Source: Ruegeria sp. TM1040
GTDB lineage: Bacteria; Pseudomonadota; Alphaproteobacteria; Rhodobacterales; Rhodobacteraceae
Assembly (NCBI RefSeq): GCF_000014065.1
Contig: NC_008044.1
Span: 2,069,501 to 2,133,500, forward strand
Direction: 5' to 3'
DNA length: 64,000 nucleotides
The notes beneath the pieces are model-generated. The model made no database searches. It saw only the letters and a list, made by a program, of their open reading frames with translations, and had not been told where the DNA came from. The translations under genes were made by a program, and so were the position numbers. Below, one piece after another: positions 28,220 to 36,940 of the stretch (positions are counted from its first letter, which is position 1; the number at the start of each line of letters is the position of its first letter).

Positions 28220-28873
28220 TCAGAGCGAAAAGACCCTCGGCTTGGCAAAGCCCGGCAGCACCGGCGCGCCGGCATTGAATTCAAAACGCCAGGACACGCG
28301 CCCATTGCTCTTGTAGCCGATTTTCACCTCGCCCAGAGCGCCGTCCATGAACAGGGCCGCGATGCGACCACCATCCTTGAGCTGCGCCAGAAGCGCCTCA
28401 GGCACCTCTTCGACGCCGCCCTCGATCATGATCACATCATAAGGGCCATGTTCGGCAGCGCCCTCGGCCAGATCACCCTGATGCACGATCGCATTGTCGG
28501 CGTTGCTGGCGCTCAGGATCTCTTGCGCCTCGGAGGCCAGGCTTTCGTCTTCTTCCACCCCGATCACCATCTGCGCGAGACGCGCAACCACGGCGGTGGA
28601 ATAGCCAAAGCCGCAGGCCACATCGAGCACCAGTTCATCCTGCCGCACATCAAGCGCGTCCAGCATCTTGGCAAGCGTGCGCGGCTCAGGCACCACGCGG
28701 CCCGTGCTCAGCGGTACGGATTGATCGGCATAGGCCACCTCGGCCTGGGAATCCGGGACGAATTTTTCGCGCGAAATGGCCAGCAAGGCTTCGATGATCG
28801 GGTATTTGGTCACATCCGCCGGACGGATCTGGGTGTCTACCATCATGCGGCGGCGGTCGGAGAAATCAGTCAT
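28220..28873 (-). CDS. Protein-L-isoaspartate O-methyltransferase-like protein
   Basis: A 217-aa SAM-dependent methyltransferase of the PIMT family. Features are MMVDTQIRPADV near the N-terminus, the REKFVPDSQAEVAYAD segment, and motif I LDVACGFGYSTAVVARL for SAM binding. The alphaproteobacterial members beside tolC often diverge from true repair PIMT, so the substrate is open. It is upstream of tolC on the same strand with a 144-base gap. Confidence 0.88.
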   Translation of the reverse strand: MTDFSDRRRMMVDTQIRPADVTKYPIIEALLAISREKFVPDSQAEVAYADQSVPLSTGRVVPEPRTLAKMLDALDVRQDELVLDVACGFGYSTAVVARLAQMVIGVEEDESLASEAQEILSASNADNAIVHQGDLAEGAAEHGPYDVIMIEGGVEEVPEALLAQLKDGGRIAALFMDGALGEVKIGYKSNGRVSWRFEFNAGAPVLPGFAKPRVFSL

Positions 28874-29398
28874 CTGCTAAACTCATATGTTCAGGCATTC
28901 GAGTGGGTTTTGCCACATCGCCACCCGCGCGGCAACGGCCCCTTTTGACAATAGCAAAGGTTTGGCAAACCTGTTGCCTGCACTCTTCTGTTTGCATGGC
29001 CTGATCGCGCGCGAAGTGCCCTGCGCAACGGCAGGCGCGTTCCATTCTGGCGGCAAGTTAGCCGCTCACATCACAACAGCCCTCCACGGCAGGCCGTCCT
29101 CGTAACGCCCTTGCTGCGCCGCCCGCGCCTTGCGCTGAATTGGGCCGCACCGCGAAAGCGCACCCTGGCGCCCGACCTGCCGCCAACTGCAAACTCTAGG
29201 ATCTGGATCGCAAAACGGGACCACAGCGCGTGAACGCGCCAGCCGATGCATCCAAACGCCGGTCACACCGGCCCGACCCAGACCCAACCAGACAGCCGCC
29301 GCATGAACCAGCGCATAGACAAATGCCCGTGACGCGGTCGACGCCGGTGTTTCGATAACGATGCTCTAGGGGTCAGGCGGACACTCTGGCCACAAATC
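28874..29398. other. Intergenic region, no gene recognised
   Basis: These ~525 bases between the PIMT-like gene start and the DksA-type gene end contain no reading frame with family features or a convincing ribosome binding site. The part next to 28873 should hold the promoter of the PIMT-like gene. Nothing else stands out. Confidence 0.4.
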
Positions 29399-29707
29399 TC
29401 AGGCCGAGCAGAACTCACAGAAAGGAGATTCCGGGTGAGCACTCAAATGCTCTGAGGAAATATCCGCACCACAAATGCGGCAATAGCCGTATTCGCCTGC
29501 CTCCATCCGGTCGAGCGCCGTCAAGATCGCTTTGACTTCGCGGCCCATCAAGGAGGTCATTTTGCTCTGTCGCGTCAGCAGGTTCACCTCATCGTCGATC
29601 GTCACGCCGTCGCGCGCGAGGGCCGACAAACCCTGCCCCGCCAGCATCCCCGACGAAAGCGCATTCAGCCGGGTCTCGAGACATTTTCTTTGAACGTTGA
29701 AATCCAT
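29399..29707 (-). CDS. TraR/DksA-type C4 zinc finger protein
   Basis: A 102-aa protein with an N-terminal coiled-coil-like helix and a C-terminal zinc finger: CRIC (Cys76, Cys79) and CEFC (Cys97, Cys100). It is shorter than DksA, and the region between ~residues 30 and 60 may form the coiled-coil tip that enters the RNA polymerase secondary channel. It may modulate transcription in the stringent response. ATG 29707 is preceded by GAGGAGAG. Confidence 0.87.
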   Translation of the reverse strand: MDFNVQRKCLETRLNALSSGMLAGQGLSALARDGVTIDDEVNLLTRQSKMTSLMGREVKAILTALDRMEAGEYGYCRICGADISSEHLSAHPESPFCEFCSA

Positions 29708-30058
29708 GGTCTCTCCTCGCAAAACAAAAAAACCGATACAACTCAGAGCGCGCAGACACAGGGATCACCGGCCAAAAGCGGGACGCGCTCCAAGCGGGCG
29801 GCGCCCTCTCGGACGCGCGGCGAAACAAGGGGTCTGGTCGGGCTGCGAATCCCGAAGCTCACCCAAGCCACATTACAGAAAACACGCAACCGCAGGGCGA
29901 TAAAGAAGCGACAATTCTATGCTGCATGTGCACCCTGGTCGCGCGAGGTCGCGCCGCTTTGGGCCTTGCGCTTTTTGCCAACTTCGGAAACGGTAATGTT
30001 ATCAACACGGTCCCTGCTGGGGCCATCCGAAATTCTGCCCCGCGATGGAGAACCGAGC
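29708..30058. other. Intergenic region between the DksA-type gene and entericidin
   Basis: These ~350 bases separate divergent genes and should hold both promoters. An AT-rich patch just upstream of the DksA-type gene and a TTGCGC...TAATGTTAT arrangement upstream of entericidin are promoter-like but not certain. No additional gene is supported. Confidence 0.4.
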
Positions 30059-30196
30059 ATGATCCGCCCCCTGATGATGGCGCTTATGATCTTTGGCCTT
30101 GCCGCCTGTGAAACCACCAAAGGCGCAGGTCGTGACTTGCAAAAAGCAGGTCAGGCCATATCCAACACGGCACAGAACGTCCAAAACGCGATCTGA
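30059..30196 (+). CDS. Entericidin A/B family lipoprotein
   Basis: A 45-aa lipoprotein. The signal sequence MIRPLMMALMIFGLAAC ends in a lipobox (LAAC, Cys17), followed by the family segment ETTKGAGRDLQKAGQAISNTA. Entericidins are small cell-envelope lipoproteins proposed to act as antidote/toxin pairs. A single gene of this type is usual in alphaproteobacteria and has no known toxic role there. Confidence 0.88.
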   Translation: MIRPLMMALMIFGLAACETTKGAGRDLQKAGQAISNTAQNVQNAI

Positions 30197-30263
30197 TCGG
30201 GCGCGCCTCTCCCGGGGCAGCCCTGGCCATCCGACCCGGCACGTCCGAGCCCTTGCACGCTTT

Positions 30264-31181
30264 CTATCTCAGCTTTGCAGCCGAGAGCGCCGCATCGATG
30301 CTCAACTGCTGCGACACCCAGGCCGCAAACAGCTTGATTAGCTCCAGGTCCATCGGCTCAAAGGGCGCGCGCGCCTCTGGTGACGTGAAGTTGAGCGTGC
30401 CAAAGACATGGCCATCCACGATCAACGGCACCCCGATATAGGTTTCAAGTAGGAACATGTCATAGCACGGGTGCGAGGCGATCCCGGACTGCGAAGCGCG
30501 ATGATAGGCAACCGGCCCCTCGCCCGTGAGCGTCTGCGCGCAATAGGTCTCGCCGAGCTCAAATCGGGTACCCGGTTCGACCGGCGCCTCATGCGAATAG
30601 CAATACGACACCGTATAAGTCTGCCCTTGCACACAGCTGATAATCGCGGACATGGTCTGAAACCGCTCGCATCCCAGCTTGAGGATTTCATGAACCTTTT
30701 CATCGCGCGACAGCGCCTGGTTGGTGGTGATGTCAAACAACACCCTGAGCAAGGTCTCAAACAGGCGCGTTTGGGAAATGTCTTTGATCACAGCAAGATA
30801 GCCAACAGGCGCCCCATCTGCGCCCCGGATCGGGCCACCGGTGGTCTGGCTCAGGAAGGTCTCGGTATTGCGCCTGCGATAGGTCACTTCATAGCTGTGG
30901 TCCGATGCCGAAGGCACAGCGCTGAAATGCGCCCTGCCTTTTTCAAGATAGCTCTCATGTGAGGCATAAAGGAACTCGGTGGTTCGCCCGCGTACATCGC
31001 TGAGCGCATAGCCGAACAGTCGCTCAAAGGCCGGGTTGACCCAAGAGATCCTGCGCGCATGATCCGCCACGATCACGGCCTCTGGCAGGTCGCTAAACAA
31101 CTGCGGCACCCGAAGTCCGCCCGCCGCCTCGAGCTCTGCCGCGCGGCTTTGCTCTGTGGATGCAATGTCCCCTGCGTTCAT
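30264..31181 (-). CDS. PAS-GAF sensory protein without output domain
   Basis: A 305-aa soluble protein. Residues ~30-140 form a PAS domain (LPEAVIVADHARRISWVNPAFERLFGY, with the PAC part ETFLSQTTGGPIRGADGAPVGYLAVIKDIS). Residues ~145-300 are a GAF domain (TFLLETYIGVPLIVDGHVFGTLNFTS-like core). There is no kinase, GGDEF, EAL or DNA-binding domain, so it must act through a partner. The PAS domain lacks the GXNCRFLQ motif of LOV photoreceptors. Confidence 0.85.
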   Translation of the reverse strand: MNAGDIASTEQSRAAELEAAGGLRVPQLFSDLPEAVIVADHARRISWVNPAFERLFGYALSDVRGRTTEFLYASHESYLEKGRAHFSAVPSASDHSYEVTYRRRNTETFLSQTTGGPIRGADGAPVGYLAVIKDISQTRLFETLLRVLFDITTNQALSRDEKVHEILKLGCERFQTMSAIISCVQGQTYTVSYCYSHEAPVEPGTRFELGETYCAQTLTGEGPVAYHRASQSGIASHPCYDMFLLETYIGVPLIVDGHVFGTLNFTSPEARAPFEPMDLELIKLFAAWVSQQLSIDAALSAAKLR

Positions 31182-31687
31182 TTCACCCCCTAACTTTCAC
31201 AAATTCACATTCAATAGTGTCACCCCTTATCGAGAACACAACCATCTGGCACCCGTCAACTGCGCTCAACCAAGGCGTGAAAATTTCAATAATGGCTTTA
31301 TATACATGACCATAAAGGACAGAATCAGTAGGATTCCCATGCAAAACGAACCAAAACGTGACGCAACGGAAGCGAATACCACCCCCACAGAGGAACAGCA
31401 CAAATTTCACTTTGCAGAATATTCATACCAAATCCGCGGGTCATCGCCTGCTCCGCTCTTAAGGGACACTGCCCTTCACGCAGTCGCCGGGCGGGCCCCG
31501 CGTGCTGCCCGCTCCGCCAATTGTCGCTAAACCAGCGCAAAACACGCTCTGCTCCGCAGCAAAGCAATGACGCCGTTTTATGGGCCTTGGTCACCAAAAG
31601 TTAAGGAGTGTGTCCGCAAACTATAACAGCGTGTATAATCACAGATCTCGAGAGTTCTGGCGGATCTGCGGGTAAGAGGTAGCGATC
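31182..31687. other. Divergent intergenic region upstream of the CHASE kinase
   Basis: These ~500 bases lie between the divergent PAS-GAF and CHASE kinase genes. They are somewhat AT-richer than their surroundings. No reading frame has family features. Promoters of both genes should be here, but no single site is convincing. Confidence 0.4.
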
Positions 31688-33466
31688 ATGGCACATACAG
31701 CCCCTCACCATAAGAAGATCTCCACCCTGCACATGCTCGTCATTGGCCTGTCTCTCGCCATGACAATCGGCGCCTGGCTCTATTCGAAACACCAAGTGGA
31801 CAAGCAGATCGAGGCCCGTTTCATCGCCTCGCGCGATCGCACCGTCGACCTCATCGTGGATCGCATGTCACGCTACGAGGATGCCTTGTGGTCCGGCGTC
31901 GCGCACGCCCGTTCCCTGAGCGGTGAGCTGAACGCGCGCGACTGGCATACGTTTTCCGAAACGCTTCACATCGAAGAGAAATACCCCGGTGTGAACGGTA
32001 TTGGCTTCATTCACAATGTAGAGCGCACTGACCTGCCCGCCTACCACGAGGCAAGGAGCAGCGAAGGGCGGCCGATCCAAATCTATCCGGAGCATGATCT
32101 CGAGTACCTGCTGCCAATCACCTACATCGAGCCCGAAGCCGCCAACGCGGCTGCAATCGGTCTGGATGTGGCGCATGAAACCAACCGGCGCACGGGTCTG
32201 CTTGCAAGTCGCGACAGCGGCAGCGCGCGCATCACCGGGCCGATTGTGCTTGTGCAGGACAGCGGCAATACACCCGGTTTTCTGTTCTACACCCCGCTCT
32301 ACGCAGGCCAAATGCCCACCACCGTCGCCGAGCGCCGGGAGCGGTTCCTTGGCGTTGTCTATGCGCCCTTTGTGGTGCGCAAGCTTGTGGAGGGCTTGCT
32401 TTCGAAGGATCTGCGGGATGTACGCTTCAGCCTCAGCGATGGCGAGGCGGTGATCTATGACGAACACGGCCCCGACGAGCCGCTGTATGACGTGGACCCG
32501 ATGTTCACCGACACGGTCGTGGTCGACATGTACGGGCGAAAGTGGACGGTCAATCTGCGTACAAACCTGGCCTTTCGCGCACAGAACAGCTCTGCACAGC
32601 CCAGCCTGATCCTTGCCGGCGGACTGGTCATCGAAATCCTGGTGATCTCGCTGCTGGTGATGCTCTCGCGCTCGACCAAGCAGGCGCATAGTCTCGCGCG
32701 CGACCTCACCGCAGAACTGCGTGCCAAAACCAAACACCTCGAGAAGGCCAATGCCGAAATCGAACAATTTGTCTATGTGGCATCGCATGACCTGAAGACC
32801 CCCGCGCGCGGCATCGGGTTCCTTGTGGATGTGATCGAAGAAGAGCTCGAGGACGTGCTCAAATCCGCCCAAAATCGCGGCGAACTGCAGATGCAGCTCG
32901 ATATGATCCGCGACCGCGTGGCGCGTATGAATGATCTCACCAAGGGCATCATGGAATTTTCGCGCGTCGGCCACTATGGCTCCGAGGGAGAGCCGCGCTT
33001 GCCTGTAAGCAACCTGATCGAGGACTGCGTGGCTGATTTTGAGGTTGATCCCAAGCAAGTCCATCTGGCCTCGGATGTGAGTGAAATCGCCTGCGACAGC
33101 CATAACTTCCGGCGGGTTCTGGAGAACCTGATCGGCAACGCTTTCAAATACCACCCTCACCCGCGCGCCGCCAAAGTCGAGGTGGCAATCAAGGATCGCG
33201 GAGATCGCCTGACAGTGAGCGTCAAGGACGACGGCAACGGCATTGCGCCGGAGTTTCACGACAAGATCTTTGACGTCTTTCAAACCCTACGCAAGGGAAC
33301 CGAACCCGAAAGCACCGGCATCGGTCTGGCGATTGTGAAAAAGGCGATCCAGCGGCACGGGTTTGATATCACAGTAACCTCATCCGAGGGCCATGGCGCA
33401 GAATTCTCATTCTGTTGGCCCAAAGACCGCAGCCAGAGCAGCATGGACTTGGAGAACGTAGCCTGA
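31688..33466 (+). CDS. CHASE-domain sensor histidine kinase
   Basis: A 592-aa inner membrane sensor. TM1 is at ~residues 13-31 and TM2 at ~306-326; between them lies a periplasmic CHASE domain (EEKYPGVNGIGFIHNVER, IYPEHDLEYLLPITYIEP, AIGLDVAHETNRR). The cytoplasmic part has HisKA with the phosphoacceptor His367 in VASHDLKTPARG, then HATPase_c with NLIGNAFKYHPHP, the DDGNGIAPEF box and STGIGLAIVKK. The HisKA type is the one often paired with Rcp1-like single-domain receivers, and such a gene follows after one base. Confidence 0.92.
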   Translation: MAHTAPHHKKISTLHMLVIGLSLAMTIGAWLYSKHQVDKQIEARFIASRDRTVDLIVDRMSRYEDALWSGVAHARSLSGELNARDWHTFSETLHIEEKYPGVNGIGFIHNVERTDLPAYHEARSSEGRPIQIYPEHDLEYLLPITYIEPEAANAAAIGLDVAHETNRRTGLLASRDSGSARITGPIVLVQDSGNTPGFLFYTPLYAGQMPTTVAERRERFLGVVYAPFVVRKLVEGLLSKDLRDVRFSLSDGEAVIYDEHGPDEPLYDVDPMFTDTVVVDMYGRKWTVNLRTNLAFRAQNSSAQPSLILAGGLVIEILVISLLVMLSRSTKQAHSLARDLTAELRAKTKHLEKANAEIEQFVYVASHDLKTPARGIGFLVDVIEEELEDVLKSAQNRGELQMQLDMIRDRVARMNDLTKGIMEFSRVGHYGSEGEPRLPVSNLIEDCVADFEVDPKQVHLASDVSEIACDSHNFRRVLENLIGNAFKYHPHPRAAKVEVAIKDRGDRLTVSVKDDGNGIAPEFHDKIFDVFQTLRKGTEPESTGIGLAIVKKAIQRHGFDITVTSSEGHGAEFSFCWPKDRSQSSMDLENVA

Positions 33467-33467
33467 C

Positions 33468-33890
33468 ATGACTCGTCAAATGAATATCCTGTTGGTCGAA
33501 GACGACGACCTCGACGCGATGATGATCAAGCGCGCCATGGCCCAGGTGGCCCCGGACGCCCATCTCATCAGAGCGACAGATGGCGTCGAGGCGCTTGAAA
33601 TCGTGCAATCAAACCGCGTGGAAGATCCCTATTTCATTCTCCTTGATGTGAACATGCCCCGGATGAACGGCCATGAATTCCTGAAGGAGCTGCGCGCCAG
33701 CTCAGAGCATTCCGACACGATGGTGTTCATGTTCACGACCTCCGAAAGTGCGCGCGATATTGCCCGCGCCTATCAGGAGCGCGCCAATGGCTACATCGTC
33801 AAACCTCACGGCAAGGCAGCGATGAACAGCATCTTGGACACGCTCCAGCGCTACTGGACCACATGTGAGCCGCCGCGCACGCTCGCTTGA
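33468..33890 (+). CDS. Single-domain response regulator (Rcp1-like)
   Basis: A 140-aa stand-alone receiver. The acidic pocket is EDDD (residues 11-14), the phosphoacceptor is Asp60 in FILLDVNMP, followed by the switch Thr in MFTTSE and Lys in YIVKPHG. There is no output domain, so it probably relays phosphate or binds a target. It directly follows the CHASE kinase gene (gap 1 base), its presumed cognate partner. Confidence 0.93.
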   Translation: MTRQMNILLVEDDDLDAMMIKRAMAQVAPDAHLIRATDGVEALEIVQSNRVEDPYFILLDVNMPRMNGHEFLKELRASSEHSDTMVFMFTTSESARDIARAYQERANGYIVKPHGKAAMNSILDTLQRYWTTCEPPRTLA

Positions 33891-34345
33891 TCTGTTTTCG
33901 AAGACAGTCTGGTCCCAGCAGAGGGGCTGAATTGACGCAGGCTCCCCAAGCCTTCAACGCCTCAGACGGCGTTTAACCTCTGCGCTGTGCGCACCGCAAT
34001 CAGAACATCTTCGCGCCACCCAAGTCCGTGGCGCAGCACCACAGACGCGTTTCAAAGACGGCGCATTTCAAACAGGGCACATTTCAAACAGGACGCGCCA
34101 GAAAGAGGTCTCCACCCATTTTGCCGCGCAGATCGGGGCGCGCCCCGTCGCCAGGGCCCACCCCAAAGGATGCTCTCGAACACTGGTCCGCGGCAGTCTG
34201 CGAAACGATTCCTTGTGTTGGAATCCCCCCTGCGGACGCCTCGTTGAACGCGCGCGCCGAGGCACCACAAGTGTTCGCTTTCCGCCTTGCCGCAGATGCG
34301 CCCAAAAAATTGCAAGGCCTGAAAGAGAACACCGCACGCGCCGTA
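33891..34345. other. Intergenic region with a three-copy 16-base repeat
   Basis: No gene is recognised in these ~455 bases between the convergent receiver and amidohydrolase genes. The only structure seen is the degenerate tandem repeat at 34048-34095. Confidence 0.45.
34048..34095. repeat. Degenerate tandem repeat, 16-base unit, three copies
   Basis: Units begin at 34048, 34064 and 34080. The shared core is C(A/G)TTTCAAA followed by CAGG in the last two copies, which are nearly identical. Confidence 0.75.
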
Positions 34346-36262
34346 TCAGAGATGATGCGCGTGCGTGACCTTCAGGGCATGCTCAAGGGCAGCTTTGTCA
34401 AAGGCTGGCGCTCCATTTGGTGAAACCGCCTCACGCGGACCAGCCGAGGCGTCCTGCTGCGTTGCTGCGGCTCGATCACTCGAACGGACCGGCAGCACCC
34501 GCCCCTCCATCACCGTGCCCCAGACCTCGATCTCGCGGATCGCCATGGGATCCACCTCGAGCGGGTTCTCGGCAAGGATCGTCATATTCGCCCGCTTGCC
34601 ACGCACGAGGCTGCCGATTTCTTCTTCCATCTGCAGCGAATAGGCCGCTTCGATGGTGACGCCGCGCAGCGCGTCCTCGGCGGACACCGCCTGTTCCGGC
34701 GCCGCCACCCGGCCCGACGTGGTCACCCGGTTCACCGCGCACCACATCAGGAACAACGGGTCAGCTGGCGCCATCGGCATATCCGAATGGAGCGACCAAC
34801 GCACCCCGGCCCGCGAGAGATCCCCGAGACGCACCATGCTGTCTGCCCGCTCGGCGCCAAGACCCACTTCGGAATACTGATCCGCAAGCGCCGTGACATA
34901 ATAGGGATTGCCGCTCACGATGGCCCCGAGCGCCTTGATCCGCTCCACCTGGTCAAAGGCGCTGACGGCAAAATGCACGATGACCGTACGGTGATCAAAA
35001 CGCGGATTGCGACGCATGTTGGTCTCGAGCGTCTCCAGCACACGATCCAACCCGGCATCACCGTTGACATGGATGTGCAGCTGATACCCCGCATCCCAGT
35101 AGACCCTGAACGCGCGCTCAAACAGCTCTTTCTCCATCATCCACTCGCCGTGGTGATCGTCGAGATAGGGCGCGCGCACCTGCATGAGCTGCGAATAGAT
35201 CGCCCCATCCGAAAACAGTTTGGCCTGGCGCGGCGCGAGGCTTGTCATCCCGTAGTACCAGGATTGAAGCGCCTCTGACCGGGCAATGACCTCGCCGTCA
35301 TCGGCGTAACTGGCGACCATGCTCTTGGCATCGACCATGAACGACCAGCGAAACGGCATATCCGGGCTGGAAAACACCGCATTGACTCCGTCCTGCACGG
35401 GTTTTGCAAGAATGCCGCCGGGCTCGTTGCCAAAGGTGATGCCCTTGCTGTGCATGAAGTCACGGCTGAGTTCGAGCCCAGCGCGCAGCTGTTCGGGCGT
35501 GGCCACCAAAGACGCAATATGAGGCAGAACCGCAAAAAGCCCCTGCTCCCAGAAATGGCCCTCCGCAAGGTTGGCCTGTTTCTGCGAGGCCGCGTCGAAG
35601 GCCTCCACCGCGGCCTGTGTCACCCCACCGGCCGTCAGGGCGGCGCTATTGAGGATCATCTCGTGGCAGGAGCGACCCCACACCAGAATGGGGCGCTCGG
35701 TGCTGATCCCGTCGAGATCCGCGCGTGTCAAAGGACCGTAAAAGGCGGGATGATACCCCCAGGTCACCACCGGCTCTCCGGGGGTGGTACGCGCCTCCAC
35801 GGCTGCCGTGAGGCGTTTCATGAAGTCCGCCTTGTCCTTGACCGCAGGCACGGTGCCCGTCGGCAAGGCCCACTCCTCGATCGACAGGATCTCGGACGAC
35901 ATCGACAGCGCCGCCAGAACCGGATGATCATGCTGGCTGATAAACCCTGGCACGATGACCTTGTCGGCGAAACTGTCATCCACATCAAAGGGTTGATCCC
36001 CGAGCATCTCCTGCACCTCGCTGAGCGCGCCCACCGCGAGGATTCGCGTGCCGACAACCGCGATGGCCTCGGCCGAGGGTTGAGAAGGGTCAAGCGTGAC
36101 AATATCGCGCGCGGTGAAGATCTTTGCCCGAGGCACCGGTGCAAACAACTTGCCGATCTCCGAGAGCGAGTTCGTCTGCCCAACTGCGCGCACGGCGGGC
36201 ACCGTCAAACAGGCCGCCGCAACGCTGCCCTTCAACAGATTTCTGCGGTTCAAGGTCCTCAT
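34346..36262 (-). CDS. Tat-exported amidohydrolase (YtcJ-like, amidohydrolase family 3)
   Basis: A 638-aa metal-dependent hydrolase. The N-terminus carries a twin-arginine signal (LNRRNLLKGSVAAACL, cleavage near VRAVGQ), so it is predicted to be folded and then exported to the periplasm. The amidohydrolase TIM barrel has IVPGFISQHDHPVLA (normally HxH metal ligands, here HDH), LHIHVNGDAGLD, VIVHFAVS and WSLHSDMPMAP. A small beta-sandwich (residues ~45-95 and 545-590) is formed by the two ends. The substrate is unknown; relatives act on amides or esters. The C-terminal ~35 residues are an extra basic, His-rich extension (LEHALKVTHAHHL). Confidence 0.85.
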   Translation of the reverse strand: MRTLNRRNLLKGSVAAACLTVPAVRAVGQTNSLSEIGKLFAPVPRAKIFTARDIVTLDPSQPSAEAIAVVGTRILAVGALSEVQEMLGDQPFDVDDSFADKVIVPGFISQHDHPVLAALSMSSEILSIEEWALPTGTVPAVKDKADFMKRLTAAVEARTTPGEPVVTWGYHPAFYGPLTRADLDGISTERPILVWGRSCHEMILNSAALTAGGVTQAAVEAFDAASQKQANLAEGHFWEQGLFAVLPHIASLVATPEQLRAGLELSRDFMHSKGITFGNEPGGILAKPVQDGVNAVFSSPDMPFRWSFMVDAKSMVASYADDGEVIARSEALQSWYYGMTSLAPRQAKLFSDGAIYSQLMQVRAPYLDDHHGEWMMEKELFERAFRVYWDAGYQLHIHVNGDAGLDRVLETLETNMRRNPRFDHRTVIVHFAVSAFDQVERIKALGAIVSGNPYYVTALADQYSEVGLGAERADSMVRLGDLSRAGVRWSLHSDMPMAPADPLFLMWCAVNRVTTSGRVAAPEQAVSAEDALRGVTIEAAYSLQMEEEIGSLVRGKRANMTILAENPLEVDPMAIREIEVWGTVMEGRVLPVRSSDRAAATQQDASAGPREAVSPNGAPAFDKAALEHALKVTHAHHL

Positions 36263-36640
36263 GTCATATCTCCCAAGAAGATGTCGCTCGAAAATATCTT
36301 TGGTCTTTCAAAATCGGGCGCAGCGTCACAGCGTGTCGCCCAATGCCGGAGCGCGGCAAAGTTCTGCGCGGCCCTTAACGATTTACGCTGAAATTATAGG
36401 CAAATCTGAGAGCAAAACAACCATAAAGAGTGCGCGGCGCAGCGCAACTCACCCAAAAGAATTCCTTCCAATCCAAGCGCTTAATAAGGAAATCCTGCGT
36501 CACCTACCATGGCGACAGCCCCCCCACGACCAAGAGCAGGTCCGCGCGAGCAGTCCGCGACACACACAGATCATCGAGGCGGCGGGTGGAGAATAATTTC
36601 TAAAGGAATTCCGATTAACGTCCTTCGGAAGGGGAAGTTC
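36263..36640. other. Intergenic region between the amidohydrolase and the small membrane protein
   Basis: These ~380 bases contain the promoters of two divergent genes. The sequence is AT-richer around 36380-36500. No reading frame with family features is present and no clear operator is visible. Confidence 0.4.
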
Positions 36641-36940
36641 ATGCAGAACGCAATACTGATTCTTGCCGCCGCAACCGTCGTGATCTGCTCACCGGTTCTC
36701 GCATTGGTTGCTCAGGGCCGGCCCACTGCCGGTGATGTCGCCTTGGTGATTGCGCCCCCCTGGGGCAAATCCGCGGGCGACATCGTGACAGGCGCGGGGC
36801 TGCAAGATGTCACGCCAGAACGCGCTCCCATTGGTGCTCTTGTTTTGCTCGAGACGCCAGACAGCATTGACCGGCTTTATCGTGAAGGGGCCTGGTTGAT
36901 TACAGACGGAAAGAAAGTTTTGGAACTATGCAAAAGCTAA
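36641..36940 (+). CDS. Small membrane-anchored or exported protein, 99 aa, unknown
   Basis: The N-terminal ~23 residues ([21 protein letters not shown]) form a signal anchor or signal peptide, and the rest is a small soluble domain ending in [25 protein letters not shown] lies ~8 bases before the ATG. Its last 13 bases overlap the start of the chemoreceptor gene, so translation is probably coupled. I do not recognise a family. Given the coupling, a periplasmic accessory to the receptor is plausible but unproven. Confidence 0.7.
   Translation: MQNAILILAAATVVICSPVLALVAQGRPTAGDVALVIAPPWGKSAGDIVTGAGLQDVTPERAPIGALVLLETPDSIDRLYREGAWLITDGKKVLELCKS

Noticed and set aside
31156-31530. Possible small gene upstream of the CHASE kinase
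   Set aside because: No ribosome binding site, no family features, and the start lies within the PAS-GAF gene.
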